From contig NC_054704.1 of assembly GCF_016097555.1 (NCBI RefSeq), positions 1,639,832-1,703,831 of the forward strand: DNA of 64,000 nucleotides, read 5' to 3'. The notes below the pieces were generated by a model. It did not search any database, was not told where the DNA came from, and worked only from the letters and a program-made list of their open reading frames with translations. Source of the stretch: Gigantopelta aegis. Lineage: Eukaryota > Mollusca > Gastropoda > Neomphalida > Peltospiridae. Position 1 is the first letter of the stretch. Every line of letters starts with the position of its first letter. Below are positions 63,423 through 64,000 of this stretch, one piece after another. The position numbers and the translations under genes were made by a program.

Positions 63423-64000
63423 GCTTGCAGAGCCCTTTTATTGTCCCCTACAGATCTCAATCTATTTGGGAGCTCGATTCATTTGACTTTCACAAACTCA
63501 AATTGCCCTTTTACAATTTAATGGACCCCCTTACAAAACCCTGGATCCGCTCCCTTAAGGTTGCAGTTCAATACAATTGCTATGTCAGAATATATTCTGT
63601 GAAAAATTCAACACTATCGAGAGGGTCATGTGACTACTAATTTTAGGGAGGGCTCTCAACTGACATGCACCGTGTAAAAAATCAACATAGGTAGACCACG
63701 AAATTGTTTAATTAATGGTCCCTATGCCCGACCACCGCCTCGTGTTGCTGTTATACAAGTGGCACCATACCACTTGCACAATTCTAGTTTTTTTTAAAAT
63801 GAGGAACTATTTCCTAAACCGGACTATATTAAACTGTTTAGTAATAAATCAAGCCCGTAGGAACGACATATGGAAGAGAGGGCACAACCTCAAGTGGGAG
63901 ACAGTCTCTAATGGTGGGGGCACAGCCACATTTTTATTTTTATTTATATAAGAGTAGGAGAAACAAAACCCCGTACTCCACCCCTCCACTCGACCCCACC

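Overview
The window is animal nuclear DNA. Spliced genes sit in very repeat-rich, AT-biased sequence, and the tRNA-headed SINE families with a shared 'TTTAACGACGCCACTAGAGC' style tail are of the kind I associate with gastropod molluscs. The species cannot be named from the sequence. There is no bacterial gene layout, and most long open frames lie inside tandem repeats or transposon remnants.

Three genes can be reconstructed by joining exons at consensus splice sites with matching phases. (1) On the + strand, 12810-30195, three exons encode a 188-aa protein with a Ser-rich N-terminus, a Pro-rich linker and a C-terminal SAM domain. (2) On the + strand, 39521-45169, four exons encode a 761-aa protein with two tandem CABIT domains (THEMIS/GAREM class), an acidic stretch, a basic NLS-like stretch, an Asp-Asp-Pro-Tyr-Glu-Gln-Ile motif and a PDZ-ligand-like C-terminus. 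(3) On the - strand, 52646-55391, two coding exons encode the 82-aa cytochrome c oxidase subunit 6C, with a likely 5' UTR exon near 61.05-61.2 kb. Genes 1 and 2 together carry the two domains that vertebrate GAREM has in one chain, and their intron phases run in the same order, so they may descend from one CABIT-linker-SAM gene.

Layout: 1-12.8 kb is intergenic, with LINE and reverse-transcriptase remnants, arrays of ~70, 48 and 21 bp units, and two small inverted-repeat elements. 12.8-30.2 kb is the SAM gene; intron 1 holds a ~6.1-kb array of a 47-bp unit and intron 2 a ~2.4-kb array of a 68-bp unit. 30.2-39.5 kb is intergenic, with nested MITE-like elements, a perfect 81-bp palindrome, SINEs and CA/GA microsatellites. 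39.5-45.2 kb is the CABIT gene, whose intron 1 starts with a 42-bp array. 45.2-52.6 kb is intergenic or the 3' flank of COX6C, with 24- and 36-bp arrays and a zinc-finger transposon remnant. 52.6-61.2 kb is COX6C, its intron 1 filled by nested DNA-transposon remnants. 61.2-64 kb is GA microsatellite and SINEs.

The most unusual signal is that two introns in neighbouring genes begin with minisatellites whose repeat unit is the end of the preceding coding exon plus its 5' splice site. Each intron therefore starts with tens of tandem copies of its own splice donor region (26.69-29.13 kb and 41.41-42.62 kb).
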